From: Cauispirillum nitrogeniifigens
GTDB lineage: Bacteria > Pseudomonadota > Alphaproteobacteria > Rhodospirillales > Rhodospirillaceae
DNA: 64,000 bases
Direction of reading: 5' to 3'
Assembly: GCF_049800675.1 (NCBI RefSeq)
Contig: NZ_JBLOOT010000013.1
Span: 25,334 to 89,333 of the forward strand
Numbering within the stretch: position 1 is the first letter of the stretch; every line of letters starts with the position of its first letter. Shown one piece after another: positions 7,519 to 16,339 of the stretch. The notes under the pieces are model-generated. The model saw only the letters and a list, made by a program, of their open reading frames with translations. It made no database searches and was not told the origin of the DNA. Both the position numbers and the translations under genes were made by a program.

Positions 7519-8649
7519 TCAGGCGTCAGCCTGCGACAGTCCCGTCAGCGCCTGGCGGAACACCTGGCGCCCCCGGAACAGTACCATTTCCCGCCACTCC
7601 GGCGCATCGGGGCAGAAGGTTCGTTTCATCCGCTCCTTGACGGCGCGGGTGCGCGCGCTTTCCCAGTCCACCGCCCCCTGGGCATGCAGCCAGTGGTCGG
7701 CACGCAGGGCCTCCATGACCTCGTCGAGGGGCCGCGTGCCGAACTCCAGGGTCAGCATGCACCCCGTCTCGCCGACCAGCCCGTGCCAGAAGTAGTCCAC
7801 CAGCCCGGCCTTGGGCACCGACGACGACGTGCCCAGCGCCGGCTCCGTCACGCTGGCGCCGAACCACTGGCGGGCCAGCTTCACCGCCGGAGTGTCGGGC
7901 GGATGGTCGCAGATCAGCTCGCCATAGCCGAACGGCCCCAGGCCGGTGTGCAGGTCGATGACGCACAGCGCCGCCCGCCCGGCGATGTCGTAGTCGGCGG
8001 CGATGGCCTCCAGCGTGCGGCGCGACCACGTCGGGGCGGTGCCGCCATAGAACAGGCCGCGCGGATCGACGTACTGGCCGCCGCTGACCGCCGCCTCGTA
8101 GGCCCGCTGGCCGTGGTCGCGCCGATAAGCCTCCAGCGTCGCCTGGGCGGCGGCGTGGTCGGGGCCGTCCAGGGCATCGGGCACCAGCGCGGCGGCAAGC
8201 TCCTCGTAGCCCGGATTGGCCGGCGGCCGGCGGGAGAAGTCGATGAAGTTGCGGTTGAGGTCGACCCCGTCCTCGGTCACGCGCCGCAGCCAGGCAAAGC
8301 CGTGGGGATTGATGGCGTGCACCAGCAGCACGGCGCAGCCGTCCGGCAGCCGGTCCGGCCCGCCCGACAGCAGCCAGTCCACCTGGATGGCCGCCCCGCA
8401 GAACCCCTCCGCCCCATGGGTGCCCGACACCGCCACCAGCACCCGCCGCGCCGCCCGCGGCCCGGCCCAGGCGACATCGCAGGCCAGTTCCGTTCCGTCG
8501 GGGGCCGCCAGGGGATGGCGGTGGCTTTCCACCTTCAGGCCCTGGCGCCGGCAGGCGTCGAGGAAGATCCGCCGGGCCTCGCCGAAGTCGGCGGCGAAGG
8601 CGATCCCGGCGGCGTCAAGGAAGAGGGTGTCGCAAGACGGCGTGGTCAT
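7519..8649 (-). CDS. DUF2817 / M14-like zinc carboxypeptidase-type hydrolase
   Basis: The 376-residue protein shows the M14-type zinc site: SGTHGAEG with His78 and Glu81, LNRNF with a substrate-type Arg133, IDLHTG with His234, and LTLEFGT with the catalytic-type Glu302. This pattern defines the DUF2817 family, related to succinylglutamate desuccinylase and aspartoacylase-like enzymes. A hydrolytic role on an amide or C-terminal residue is likely. It is the first gene of the minus-strand run. The 165-bp gap to the divergent MFS gene should hold the promoter. Cytoplasmic, as no leader is visible. Confidence 0.82.
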   Translation of the reverse strand: MTTPSCDTLFLDAAGIAFAADFGEARRIFLDACRRQGLKVESHRHPLAAPDGTELACDVAWAGPRAARRVLVAVSGTHGAEGFCGAAIQVDWLLSGGPDRLPDGCAVLLVHAINPHGFAWLRRVTEDGVDLNRNFIDFSRRPPANPGYEELAAALVPDALDGPDHAAAQATLEAYRRDHGQRAYEAAVSGGQYVDPRGLFYGGTAPTWSRRTLEAIAADYDIAGRAALCVIDLHTGLGPFGYGELICDHPPDTPAVKLARQWFGASVTEPALGTSSSVPKAGLVDYFWHGLVGETGCMLTLEFGTRPLDEVMEALRADHWLHAQGAVDWESARTRAVKERMKRTFCPDAPEWREMVLFRGRQVFRQALTGLSQADA

Positions 8650-8814
8650 GGCATCCCGGACTCAGTGGCAGAGGGAGTGACCATTTAGGATCAGGCGCCC
8701 GTTCCAGAGGCACGATAATTTCGCAGCCCCCACCCCCACGCGCCGCTGGTCTGAAGGTCTTGCGCAACCCGCGCGCTGGACAAGGGCGTTGATGATCACG
8801 ACCATAGGGGCACC

Positions 8815-10086
8815 ATGGTACGGCCGATCGTCTCCCTCCTCGCCGTCTTCCTCGGCGTCACCCTGCTGCAAGGAGCCCAGGGCGTCCTCATCGCCCTGCT
8901 GCCCCTGCGCATGGTCGAAGCCGGCCTGTCGACACTGGCCATCGGCCTGGTGGCGGTCGGCTACGCCACGGGCTTCCTGGTCGGCTGCCTGTTTTCCGGC
9001 CGGGTCATCCGCGCCATCGGCCACATCCGGGCCTACAGCGCCTTCGCCGCCCTGCTGTCGGTGGCCTCCCTGGCCTTCGCCATCAATGTGGAGCTGGTTT
9101 TCTGGACCGCCCTGCGGTTCATCACCGGCGTCTGCCTGGCCGGCCTGTTCACCGCCGCCGACAGTTGGATCGGCGAGGCCGCGCCGGCGGAGCGGCGGGG
9201 CCGGGTGCTGTCCCTGTACACCCTGGTCAGCAAGATCGGGCTCGTGGCCGGGCCGCTGGCGCTGACCCTGCTGGCCCATGACAGCGCCTGGCCGGTGATG
9301 CTGATCGCCGCCCTGGTCAGCCTGTCGCTGGTGCCGATGGCGGCGACGCCGGGGCCGAGTCCCGCCCTGCCCGCCTCCCACCCCATGGGCCTGCGCGAGC
9401 TGTTCGATCTCGCCCCGGCGGCAGTGACCGGGGCGTTTGCCGCCGGCCTCGCCAACTCCGCCGTCATCAGCCTGGTCCCGGCGTGGGGCAGCGGCCTGGG
9501 CATGACCGCCGCGGTCGCCGCCGGGCTGGTGGCGACGGTGCAGTTCGGCAGCCTGCTGGGGCAGTGGCCGCTGGGCTGGCTGTCCGACCGCTTCGACCGC
9601 CGGCGGGTGATCGTCGCGGTGTCGGCCTTCGCCGCCGTCGCCGGCATGGTCACCGCCGCCCTGCCGCTGCTGGCCCCGGACCTGCCGGCCTGGGTGCCCG
9701 GCGTGCTGGTGGGCCTGTGGGCGGCGGCGTCGTTTTCCATCTACTCCATCTGCGTCGCCCATGCCGTGGACCGCGCCGTTCCCGAACAGGTGGTGGCCGC
9801 CACCAGCGCCCTGCTGTTCACCTGGGCCGCCGGCTCCATCGTCGGCCCGGCGGTGGCGGCGCTGAGCATGGAGAGCCTGGGGCCGGCCGGGCTGTTCGTC
9901 CATGGCGGCGGCGTATGGGCGCTGATCACCGCCTTCACCATCTGGCGGCTGCGGCGCCGCCCGATACCGGCGGCTACGCCCGAAAGCTTCGTCGCCATTC
10001 CCCAGGGCGCCAGCCCGGTGGTGTCGGGCCTGCACCCGGTGGCCCCGGCGGAGCCTCAGACCCCGCCGTCGGACGGCGCCAGATAG
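8815..10086 (+). CDS. MFS transporter, YcaD-like
   Basis: The 423-residue protein has 12 predicted membrane segments. The N-terminal half has VLIALLPLRMVEAGLSTLAIG and the loop motif AERRGRVLSLYTLVSKIG; the second half has GWLSDRFDRRRVIV, the typical MFS loop 2-3 signature. It resembles the YcaD/MFS_1 group of small-molecule exporters; the substrate cannot be told. AGGGGC lies before the ATG. It is divergent from the DUF2817 gene and its last 31 bases overlap the convergent HD-GYP gene. Confidence 0.85.
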   Translation: MVRPIVSLLAVFLGVTLLQGAQGVLIALLPLRMVEAGLSTLAIGLVAVGYATGFLVGCLFSGRVIRAIGHIRAYSAFAALLSVASLAFAINVELVFWTALRFITGVCLAGLFTAADSWIGEAAPAERRGRVLSLYTLVSKIGLVAGPLALTLLAHDSAWPVMLIAALVSLSLVPMAATPGPSPALPASHPMGLRELFDLAPAAVTGAFAAGLANSAVISLVPAWGSGLGMTAAVAAGLVATVQFGSLLGQWPLGWLSDRFDRRRVIVAVSAFAAVAGMVTAALPLLAPDLPAWVPGVLVGLWAAASFSIYSICVAHAVDRAVPEQVVAATSALLFTWAAGSIVGPAVAALSMESLGPAGLFVHGGGVWALITAFTIWRLRRRPIPAATPESFVAIPQGASPVVSGLHPVAPAEPQTPPSDGAR

Positions 10087-11363
10087 CGGTCGAGCAGGCC
10101 CCGCAGGTCGTCCTGCACCGCCTCGGGCCGCATCCTCTGGATGGTGTCGTGGAGGGCGGGGGCGATGGCGGCGAAGCGGTCCACCAGGGCGGGGTCAAAG
10201 TGGCTCCCCGCCCCGGCGCGCAGCAGCCCGAGGGCCTCGTCCAGCGGCATGGCGGCCTTGTAGGGCCGCCGGGTGGTCAAGGCGTCGAAGACATCGGCGA
10301 TGGCGAAGACCCGCGCCGTCACCGGAATGGCGGTCCCCGCCGCACCGGCGGGATAGCCGCTGCCGTCGAACCACTCATGATGACCGCCGACCACGTCGCG
10401 GGCCTCGGCCAGCCACGCCGAGCGGTTGACGATGTCGAGGCCGTGGTGGACGTGGCCGCGCATCACCGCCACCTCGTCCTCCGACAGGGGGCCGGGCTTG
10501 AGCAGCACGGCGTCGGGGATGGCGATCTTGCCGATGTCGTGCAGCAGCGCCCCCTTGGCCAGCCGCCGCATGGCATCGTGCGGCAGGCCCGCCGCCTCGC
10601 CCAGGCGCAGGGCATAGAGCGTGACCCGTTGGCCGTGCTCCTCCGTGCCGGCGTCGCGCTTGGCCAGGGCGCTGCCGAGGATTTCCAGCGCGTCGGTGTT
10701 GGCGTGCAGCAGGCGCTGGCCGCGCCACAGCAGGCGCCGCGTCAGGTCCATGATGACCGGGTAGAAGGCCAGCACGCCCAGCCCCAGGACCAGCACGACG
10801 GCGCCGAGGGTCAACAGCACGCCATGGCGGATGGCGGACACCGCGTCGTCGGAGACGCGGAAGACGCCCTCGTAGGCACCCAGCGGGCGCCCGTCCTCGT
10901 CGGTGACGGCGAAGCGCACCCGCAGCACCGCCGGAGCGGTGCCGACCAGGGCGCCCAGGCCCAGGCCCGGAGGCACCGCCGCGCCGTCGGTCAGGTCCGG
11001 CGGCACCCGGGGGTCCGGGATCTGGGCGGCGGCGATCAGCGTTCCATCGGCGCCGTAGACGCGGCCGGAGACGAACTCGCCCATCCGGCTGCCCGTGCCG
11101 GCGGCCAGGAAGCGGGTCAGCGCCCGGCTGACAGTGTGCGGATTGGCCGCCAGCAGGCCCCGGGTGATGACCTCCGGGTGCTCGTGGGCATAGGCCTCGG
11201 CGTCATGGATGGCGAGGCTCTCAATGAAGTCCTCCAGCCGGCTCACATGGGTGGCGACGACCACCCCGCCGACCACCGGCACCAACAGGCCGAACAGCGC
11301 GGCCAGCCGGATGGCGATGGCCCGCCGCAATGGCCCGACGAGTGCCCTGGACGTCGCCCGCAT
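10056..11363 (-). CDS. Membrane-bound HD-GYP c-di-GMP phosphodiesterase
   Basis: The 435-residue protein has a first membrane span (~15-38), a periplasmic sensor segment (~40-180), a second span (~181-203) and an HD-GYP domain. ALLHDIGKIAIPD gives His275-Asp276 and Lys279, and HHEWFDGSGYP gives Gly-Tyr-Pro 336-338, so it is probably active on c-di-GMP. GAGGCGCC precedes the ATG. It follows a PstS-like gene by 55 bp and the Pit transporter before that, suggesting periplasmic phosphate status may be coupled to c-di-GMP turnover; that link is inference. Its 3' end overlaps the MFS gene convergently. Confidence 0.88.
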   Translation of the reverse strand: MRATSRALVGPLRRAIAIRLAALFGLLVPVVGGVVVATHVSRLEDFIESLAIHDAEAYAHEHPEVITRGLLAANPHTVSRALTRFLAAGTGSRMGEFVSGRVYGADGTLIAAAQIPDPRVPPDLTDGAAVPPGLGLGALVGTAPAVLRVRFAVTDEDGRPLGAYEGVFRVSDDAVSAIRHGVLLTLGAVVLVLGLGVLAFYPVIMDLTRRLLWRGQRLLHANTDALEILGSALAKRDAGTEEHGQRVTLYALRLGEAAGLPHDAMRRLAKGALLHDIGKIAIPDAVLLKPGPLSEDEVAVMRGHVHHGLDIVNRSAWLAEARDVVGGHHEWFDGSGYPAGAAGTAIPVTARVFAIADVFDALTTRRPYKAAMPLDEALGLLRAGAGSHFDPALVDRFAAIAPALHDTIQRMRPEAVQDDLRGLLDRYLAPSDGGV

Positions 11364-11418
11364 GGCGCCTCGCCTCCCGCTCTCGCCCCGCCGCCTCGTT
11401 CACGGCGGGAACACCCCG

Positions 11419-12456
11419 CTACGGCCGGAGTTCCGCCGCCGCGTCCTGAGCGGCCTGGCGCTCGTCCTCCGGCAGGGGCACCAGGCCGATGTCGGCCAGA
11501 TAGCCGTCGGGGCCGATGGCCGCGTCTGAAACGAGGGAGCGGACGAACTCGCCCAGGCCGGGAATCAGCCCGACATGGGCCGTCTTGACGTATACGAACA
11601 GCCGGCGCACCAGCGGATAGCTGCCGTCGGTGATGGTCGAGAAGGTCGGCAACACCCCGTCCACCGGGGCGGCCTCCAGGTCGCGGACTTCCTCCAGCGT
11701 ATGGAAGCCCACCACGCCCACGGCATGACGATTGGCGCCGACCCGCCGGGCCAGGGCGTCGTCGTCTTCCCCGGCCTCGACATACAGGCCGTCCTCGCGG
11801 ATCTTGCGGCAGAAGGTCAGCAACTGGTCCGGCGGCAGCAGGCGCATCACGTCGGGATGCTCCGAGCATCCCGGCTCCATGACCATGCCGGCCAGGGCGT
11901 CGTAGGTGCCCGAGGTCGGCGGCGGGCCGTAGACCAGAATCGGCAGGTCCGGCAGGTGCGGGGCGATCTCGCGCCAGCGGGTGTAGGGGTTGGGCACCAG
12001 CTTGCCGCGCACCGGCACCCGCTCCGCCAGGGCCAGCCACAGGTCGCGGCGGGTGAAGGCATAGGCTTCGCCCGCCGGCAGTCCGCCATGAACGATCACC
12101 ACGCCGCCGGTGCCCACGGGCAGGGCGGCGACGGGGCCGACCGCATGGGCCTGGCATTGGTCGCGCTCCACCGGCCCCAGCCGGCGGGAGGCGACGACCA
12201 CGTCCGGGGTGTTGAAGCCGACGCCGCCGCAGAACAGCTTGAAGCCGCCGCCGGTGCCCGTCGATTCGATCACCGGCGTGCGGAACGACGACCCGCGCCC
12301 GAACCGCTCCGCCGCGCTGGCCGCCATCTTGAACATGCTCGACGACCCGACCACGCGGATGGTCTCGCGCTGCTGCGCCTCCGCCGGCGGGGCGCCCGCG
12401 ACCAGGAGGGCGATGACGGCGGCGGCGGCGGCGAGCGCCGGCAGGGGAAGGGGCAT
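11419..12456 (-). CDS. PstS-like periplasmic phosphate-binding protein
   Basis: The 345-residue protein has a signal peptide (hydrophobic segment ending PPAEAQQ, cleavage near residue 28) and the PstS-type N-terminal pattern IRVVGSSSM followed by VIESTGTGGGFKLFCGG, the SSTG-like phosphate-binding loop. Later segments DVVVASRRL, LVYGPPPTSGTYDAL and HAVGVVGFHTLEEVRDL fit the family. It is not linked to pstCAB; the neighbours are a Pit permease (20 bp upstream) and an HD-GYP protein. It may therefore act as a sensor or a scavenging protein rather than an ABC component. AAGGA lies eight bases before the ATG. Confidence 0.82.
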   Translation of the reverse strand: MPLPLPALAAAAAVIALLVAGAPPAEAQQRETIRVVGSSSMFKMAASAAERFGRGSSFRTPVIESTGTGGGFKLFCGGVGFNTPDVVVASRRLGPVERDQCQAHAVGPVAALPVGTGGVVIVHGGLPAGEAYAFTRRDLWLALAERVPVRGKLVPNPYTRWREIAPHLPDLPILVYGPPPTSGTYDALAGMVMEPGCSEHPDVMRLLPPDQLLTFCRKIREDGLYVEAGEDDDALARRVGANRHAVGVVGFHTLEEVRDLEAAPVDGVLPTFSTITDGSYPLVRRLFVYVKTAHVGLIPGLGEFVRSLVSDAAIGPDGYLADIGLVPLPEDERQAAQDAAAELRP

Positions 12457-12476
12457 CGGCGGGTCCTTGTCCTGGA

Positions 12477-14039
12477 CTAGAAGAAGATCTCCATGGCGAA
12501 GAATAGCCCGGCGGCCAGGGCCGCGGCCAGCGGCACGGTGATGATCCAGGCCGCCACGATGGTCGACAGGTACTGGCGGCGGACCAGCTTGCGGCGCTGG
12601 CTCTTCTCCACCTTGCGCAGCATCCGTTCGCTGGCGTAGGCGTCGAAGTCCACCGCTTCCTCGTGCGACACGCCGGTTTCGGCCTTGGGCGACCTCAGGT
12701 CGGGCTGACCCTCCACGGCATGGCCGCTGTCCTTGCGCCGGCGGTGCTCCATCAGTTCGCGCAGGAAGCCGACGCCGAAGATGCCGCCGACGGCGATGTG
12801 GGTGGAGCTGACCGGCAGGCCGAGCTGGCTGGCGACAATCACCGTCACCGCCGCCGACAGGGCAACGCAGAAGGCGCGCGACGGGTCGAGCTTGGTGATC
12901 TTCTCGCCGACGGTGACGATCAGCTTGGGACCGAACAGGACCAGGCCGACGGAGATGCCCGCCGCGCCGACCAGCAGCACCCACCATGGAATGCCCACCG
13001 CCTCGCTCAACCCGCCGCCGCTCTCCATGGCGCCGACGGCCGAGACGATGGCGGCCAGCGGGCCGACGGCGTTGGCGACGTCGTTGGCGCCATGGGCGAA
13101 GGACAGCAGCGCCGCCGACACGATCAGCGGAATGCGGAACAGGCGAGCCACGCCCTTGCGGCTGTTTTCCAGGGTGGCCGCCGAACGGTCCACCATCTTC
13201 CGCGTCAGCAGGGCAAACACCACGAAGGCAAGCACGCCGGCCGCCGCCCACGCGCTGGGCGGGGTCTTGATCAGGTGCTTGACGCCCTTGGCCATCAGAT
13301 AGGCGGTGAAGGCGCCGGCCATGATGCCGACCAGCACCGGCACCCAGCGGCGGGCGGCGGCGATGCGGTCTTCCTTGTTGATCACCGCGACTTCGATGAA
13401 CAGCAGGAACAGCGCCGCGACCACCCCGCCCAGCAGCGGCGAGATCACCCAGCTGGCGGCGATGGCGCCCATCACCGGCCACTGCACCGCCGACATGCCC
13501 GCCGCCGCGATGCCCACGCCCATGACGCCGCCGACGATGGAGTGGGTGGTCGACACCGGGGCGCCGATGTAGGTCGCCAGGTTGAGCCACAACGCGGCGG
13601 CCAGCAGCGCCGCCAGCATGGCGCGGACGAACACCGCCGGCTCGCCGACCACGGACACGTTGATGATGCCGCTGGAGATGGTGTTGACCACCTCGGCGCC
13701 GGCGATCAGGGCGCCGGCGGCCTCGAACACCGCCGCGATGGCGAGGGCACCGATCATGGTGAGGGCGTTGGCCCCCACCGCCGGGCCGACGTTGTTGGCG
13801 ACGTCGTTGGCGCCGATGTTCAGCGCCATGTAGCCGCCGATGACACCTGCCGCCATGATGAAGAAAAGGCCGGGGGAAGGCCCGGCCACCACTGCCGTAA
13901 ACGGCAGCACCAACAGCAGAAAGAAAAAGCCCAGGAGCAGGGCCTGGCGCGTGCTGGGGGCGTGGGCCGCCTCCTCCAGCGCGGCGATCTTCTTCAGATC
14001 CTTGTCGAGCGAGGTCTTCTTGGTCGGAGCGGTCGCCAC
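12477..14039 (-). CDS. pit: Low-affinity inorganic phosphate transporter (PiT family)
   Basis: The family exchanges metal-phosphate with protons or uses sodium. The duplicated PiT signature is clear: GGYMALNIGANDVANNVGP in the N-terminal half and SFAHGANDVANAVGP in the second half, with APVSTTHSIVGG and LPVSSTHIAVGG after each. About ten to twelve membrane spans flank a long cytoplasmic loop. I take the GTG at 14039 (VATAPTKKTSLDKDLKKI), because homologues start there; the TTG at 14096 gives an unlikely extension. The C-terminal tail is charged, then has one last span. It heads the operon with the PstS-like and HD-GYP genes. Confidence 0.92.
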   Translation of the reverse strand: MATAPTKKTSLDKDLKKIAALEEAAHAPSTRQALLLGFFFLLLVLPFTAVVAGPSPGLFFIMAAGVIGGYMALNIGANDVANNVGPAVGANALTMIGALAIAAVFEAAGALIAGAEVVNTISSGIINVSVVGEPAVFVRAMLAALLAAALWLNLATYIGAPVSTTHSIVGGVMGVGIAAAGMSAVQWPVMGAIAASWVISPLLGGVVAALFLLFIEVAVINKEDRIAAARRWVPVLVGIMAGAFTAYLMAKGVKHLIKTPPSAWAAAGVLAFVVFALLTRKMVDRSAATLENSRKGVARLFRIPLIVSAALLSFAHGANDVANAVGPLAAIVSAVGAMESGGGLSEAVGIPWWVLLVGAAGISVGLVLFGPKLIVTVGEKITKLDPSRAFCVALSAAVTVIVASQLGLPVSSTHIAVGGIFGVGFLRELMEHRRRKDSGHAVEGQPDLRSPKAETGVSHEEAVDFDAYASERMLRKVEKSQRRKLVRRQYLSTIVAAWIITVPLAAALAAGLFFAMEIFF

Positions 14040-14136
14040 AGGACACCCAGTCGGCCGTTTGGAGATGGCTAGGGCGTAACGAAACTGCCATACCAATGCA
14101 ACAATTTCGTCACGCCCCTCCCTGTGGCGGCCCCCG

Positions 14137-14826
14137 TCACTGGGGCGGCCAGGGCGAGACGCCGATCACCGGCTCGTGCAGGGCAAGGATGAGGCGGTAG
14201 AGCGCGGCGGCAATGACGACGATCATCACCGTCCCGCCGGTCGCCCGCAGGCGCGGCCGCACCCGGCCCGCGAGCAGCGCCTGGAACGGCCAGGCGGAGG
14301 TCGCGGCAGCCAGCCGCCGCCATTCCGCCTCCCCCAACTGGCGCTTCTTCTTGGCGTCCAGGCCGGCCATGCCGCCCAGGCTGAGGATCAGCAGCAGTCC
14401 GAAGAGAATCCACGCCGCCACGTCGCCGTTGGCCGCCATGTGCGCCCCCGCCCACAGGGCCAGCCCCCACGGCACCGGATGGCGCACCACCGCCAGGACG
14501 CCCGGCCGTGTCGGGTCGTAGCCCGCCGCGCGGCCCAGCGACAGCGGGTTGGGCCGCACCAGCCCGGCCGTCACCAGCAGCAGGGCGGGGAACATGACCA
14601 CCGCCGGCACCCAGGCCAGACGCGGCTCGTGGTCCCACAGCGGCACGTAGGGCGCCTGGGCGTAGGCGTGGCCGACCCACGCCAGCACCACCAGGCTGAG
14701 GACCGAATAGGCCCCCAGGTAGACGCGCCGCCCCATGCTTGCGACGAGGCCGGCGCGCAGGCGCGGCAAGGCCGGGATCATGTGGGTCAGCAGGAAGACG
14801 ACGACGGCGAGGATGAGTTGGGTCAT
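14137..14826 (-). CDS. nnrU: NnrU family membrane protein
   Basis: This 229-residue integral membrane protein has about six spans. HMIPALPRLRA near the N-terminus, RHPVPWGLALWAGAHMAANG in the middle and DAKKKRQLGEAEWRRL in the loop are typical of the NnrU family, associated with nitric oxide and denitrification gene sets and related to isoprenylcysteine methyltransferase-like membrane proteins. It diverges from nnrS, with an FNR/Dnr-type box 36 bp upstream of its start. No nitrite or NO reductase gene is in the window. Confidence 0.85.
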   Translation of the reverse strand: MTQLILAVVVFLLTHMIPALPRLRAGLVASMGRRVYLGAYSVLSLVVLAWVGHAYAQAPYVPLWDHEPRLAWVPAVVMFPALLLVTAGLVRPNPLSLGRAAGYDPTRPGVLAVVRHPVPWGLALWAGAHMAANGDVAAWILFGLLLILSLGGMAGLDAKKKRQLGEAEWRRLAAATSAWPFQALLAGRVRPRLRATGGTVMIVVIAAALYRLILALHEPVIGVSPWPPQ

Positions 14827-14861
14827 GGCCTGAGGTCTAAAGGACGCGGCGATGTTGCGCC

Positions 14862-14875
14862 TTGATCGCAGTCAA
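14862..14875. promoter_or_regulatory. FNR/Dnr/NnrR-type binding site
   Basis: TTGATcgcaGTCAA matches the Crp/Fnr-superfamily consensus TTGA(T/C)-N4-(A/G)TCAA. It lies in the 111-bp divergent region between nnrU and nnrS, 36 bp from one start and 62 bp from the other. Control by oxygen- or NO-sensing regulators is expected for this gene pair. Confidence 0.7.
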
Positions 14876-14937
14876 GGCGGGGGAACGGTTCGCCCCTCAC
14901 CATGACGCTCACCGTCCTTCATCGCAAGGCAACCGAC

Positions 14938-16182
14938 ATGACCGCAGTTCCCCAATCCCCCTCCCCCTCGTCTCACGCGGCGGCACCGGCGCGTCCGCCG
15001 CTGATGCTGAGCCTGGGCTTCCGCCCCTTCTTCCTGCTGGCCGGCCTGCATGCCGCCGGTGCCCTGGCGCTGTGGGCGCTGTGGTTGGGCATCCATCAGG
15101 CGGGCGGGCTGGTCGATGCCGTGACGCTGGCGCCGCCGCCCTTCCAGTGGCACGCCCACGAGATGCTGTTCGGCTTCGCCACCGCCGCCGTGGCCGGCTT
15201 CCTGCTGACCGCCGTGCCCAACTGGACCGGCACCGCCCCCATCCAGGGCTGGCGTCTGGGTCTGCTGGTGGCCGCGTGGCTGGCCGGACGGGCGGCCGTG
15301 TGGTTCTCCGCCGGCCTGCCGGCGCCGCTGGTGCTGGCGGTCGATGCCGCGTTCCTGCCGCTGCTGGCGGCGATGCAGGGACCGGCGATCGTGCGCGCCG
15401 GCAAGCCCCGCAATCTGGTCTTCGTCGCCCTGTTGCTGGCGCTGGCAGCGGCCAACGTGCTCAGCCACCTGGGCATGATGGATGTCCTCGACGGCGGCCC
15501 GCAGGCCGGGCAGCGGCTGGCCGTGGGCGTCCTGGTGGTGATGATGACGGTCATCGGCGGCCGCGTCACGCCGGCCTTCACCGGCAACTGGCTGCGCGCC
15601 CGCGGCGTCGAGCCCGGCGCCACGCCGGCATGGCTCAACGCCGCCGCCATCGCCACCGCCGTGGCCTGGGGCATCGGCGATGCCGTCGCCGCGCCCGATG
15701 CCCTGCGCGGTGCCGTTGCCGCCCTGGCCGCCGTTGCCACCTTCGCCCGGCTCGCCACCTGGCGGGGCTGGCTGACCGCCCGCGAGCCGCTGCTGTGGGT
15801 GCTGCACCTGGGCGGTCTGTGGCTCGGCCTGGGCTTCGCCCTGAACGCCGCCCACCTGCTCGGCGCCGATGCCGTGCCGGCGGGAGCCGCCCTGCATGCC
15901 TTCACCGCCGGCGCCGCCGGCACGCTGATCCTGGGGGTGATGAGCCGCGCCACCCTGGGCCACACCGGCCGCGCCCTGACCGCCGACCGCCTGCTGACGG
16001 CCGCCTTCGTCCTCGTCGCGCTGGCCGCCGCCTTTCGCGTCCTGGCGCCGATCTTCGCCCCGCAGTGGTACCTGGGCGCCATGGTCACGGGCGGGGTTCT
16101 GTGGGTCGCCGGCTATGGCCTGTTCGTCGTCCGCTTCGCGCCGATGCTGACCGCGCCGCGCGCCGATGGCCGTCCGGGATGA
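14938..16182 (+). CDS. nnrS: NnrS family heme-copper membrane protein
   Basis: NnrS proteins are 12-span membrane proteins linked to resistance to nitrosative stress. The 414-residue protein has the family marks LSLGFRPFFLLAGLHA near the N-terminus, FQWHAHEMLFGFATAAVAGF with the conserved His pair, VPNWTG, and VMSRATLGHTGR in the second half. AAGGC lies seven bases before the ATG at 14938; an ATG at 14902 would add 12 residues. The divergent nnrU partner and the FNR-type box support the call. Confidence 0.92.
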   Translation: MTAVPQSPSPSSHAAAPARPPLMLSLGFRPFFLLAGLHAAGALALWALWLGIHQAGGLVDAVTLAPPPFQWHAHEMLFGFATAAVAGFLLTAVPNWTGTAPIQGWRLGLLVAAWLAGRAAVWFSAGLPAPLVLAVDAAFLPLLAAMQGPAIVRAGKPRNLVFVALLLALAAANVLSHLGMMDVLDGGPQAGQRLAVGVLVVMMTVIGGRVTPAFTGNWLRARGVEPGATPAWLNAAAIATAVAWGIGDAVAAPDALRGAVAALAAVATFARLATWRGWLTAREPLLWVLHLGGLWLGLGFALNAAHLLGADAVPAGAALHAFTAGAAGTLILGVMSRATLGHTGRALTADRLLTAAFVLVALAAAFRVLAPIFAPQWYLGAMVTGGVLWVAGYGLFVVRFAPMLTAPRADGRPG

Positions 16183-16339
16183 TGCACTGCGATTGAGCAT
16201 GCGCCGCATTGCCACCCGTCAAGAGCGCCCTAGCTCAAAGGATTTTCTTTTTACACTTGCACTCCCGAGGGCATCTGGGCCAAATGGCGCCAAACGGACA
16301 CAAATGAACCGTGTCTTGCGAGCCTGATGGGAAGCTCTT

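Noticed and set aside
14040..14096. TTG start 19 codons upstream for the Pit transporter
   Set aside because: Residues do not resemble PiT N-termini; the GTG at 14039 matches homologues.
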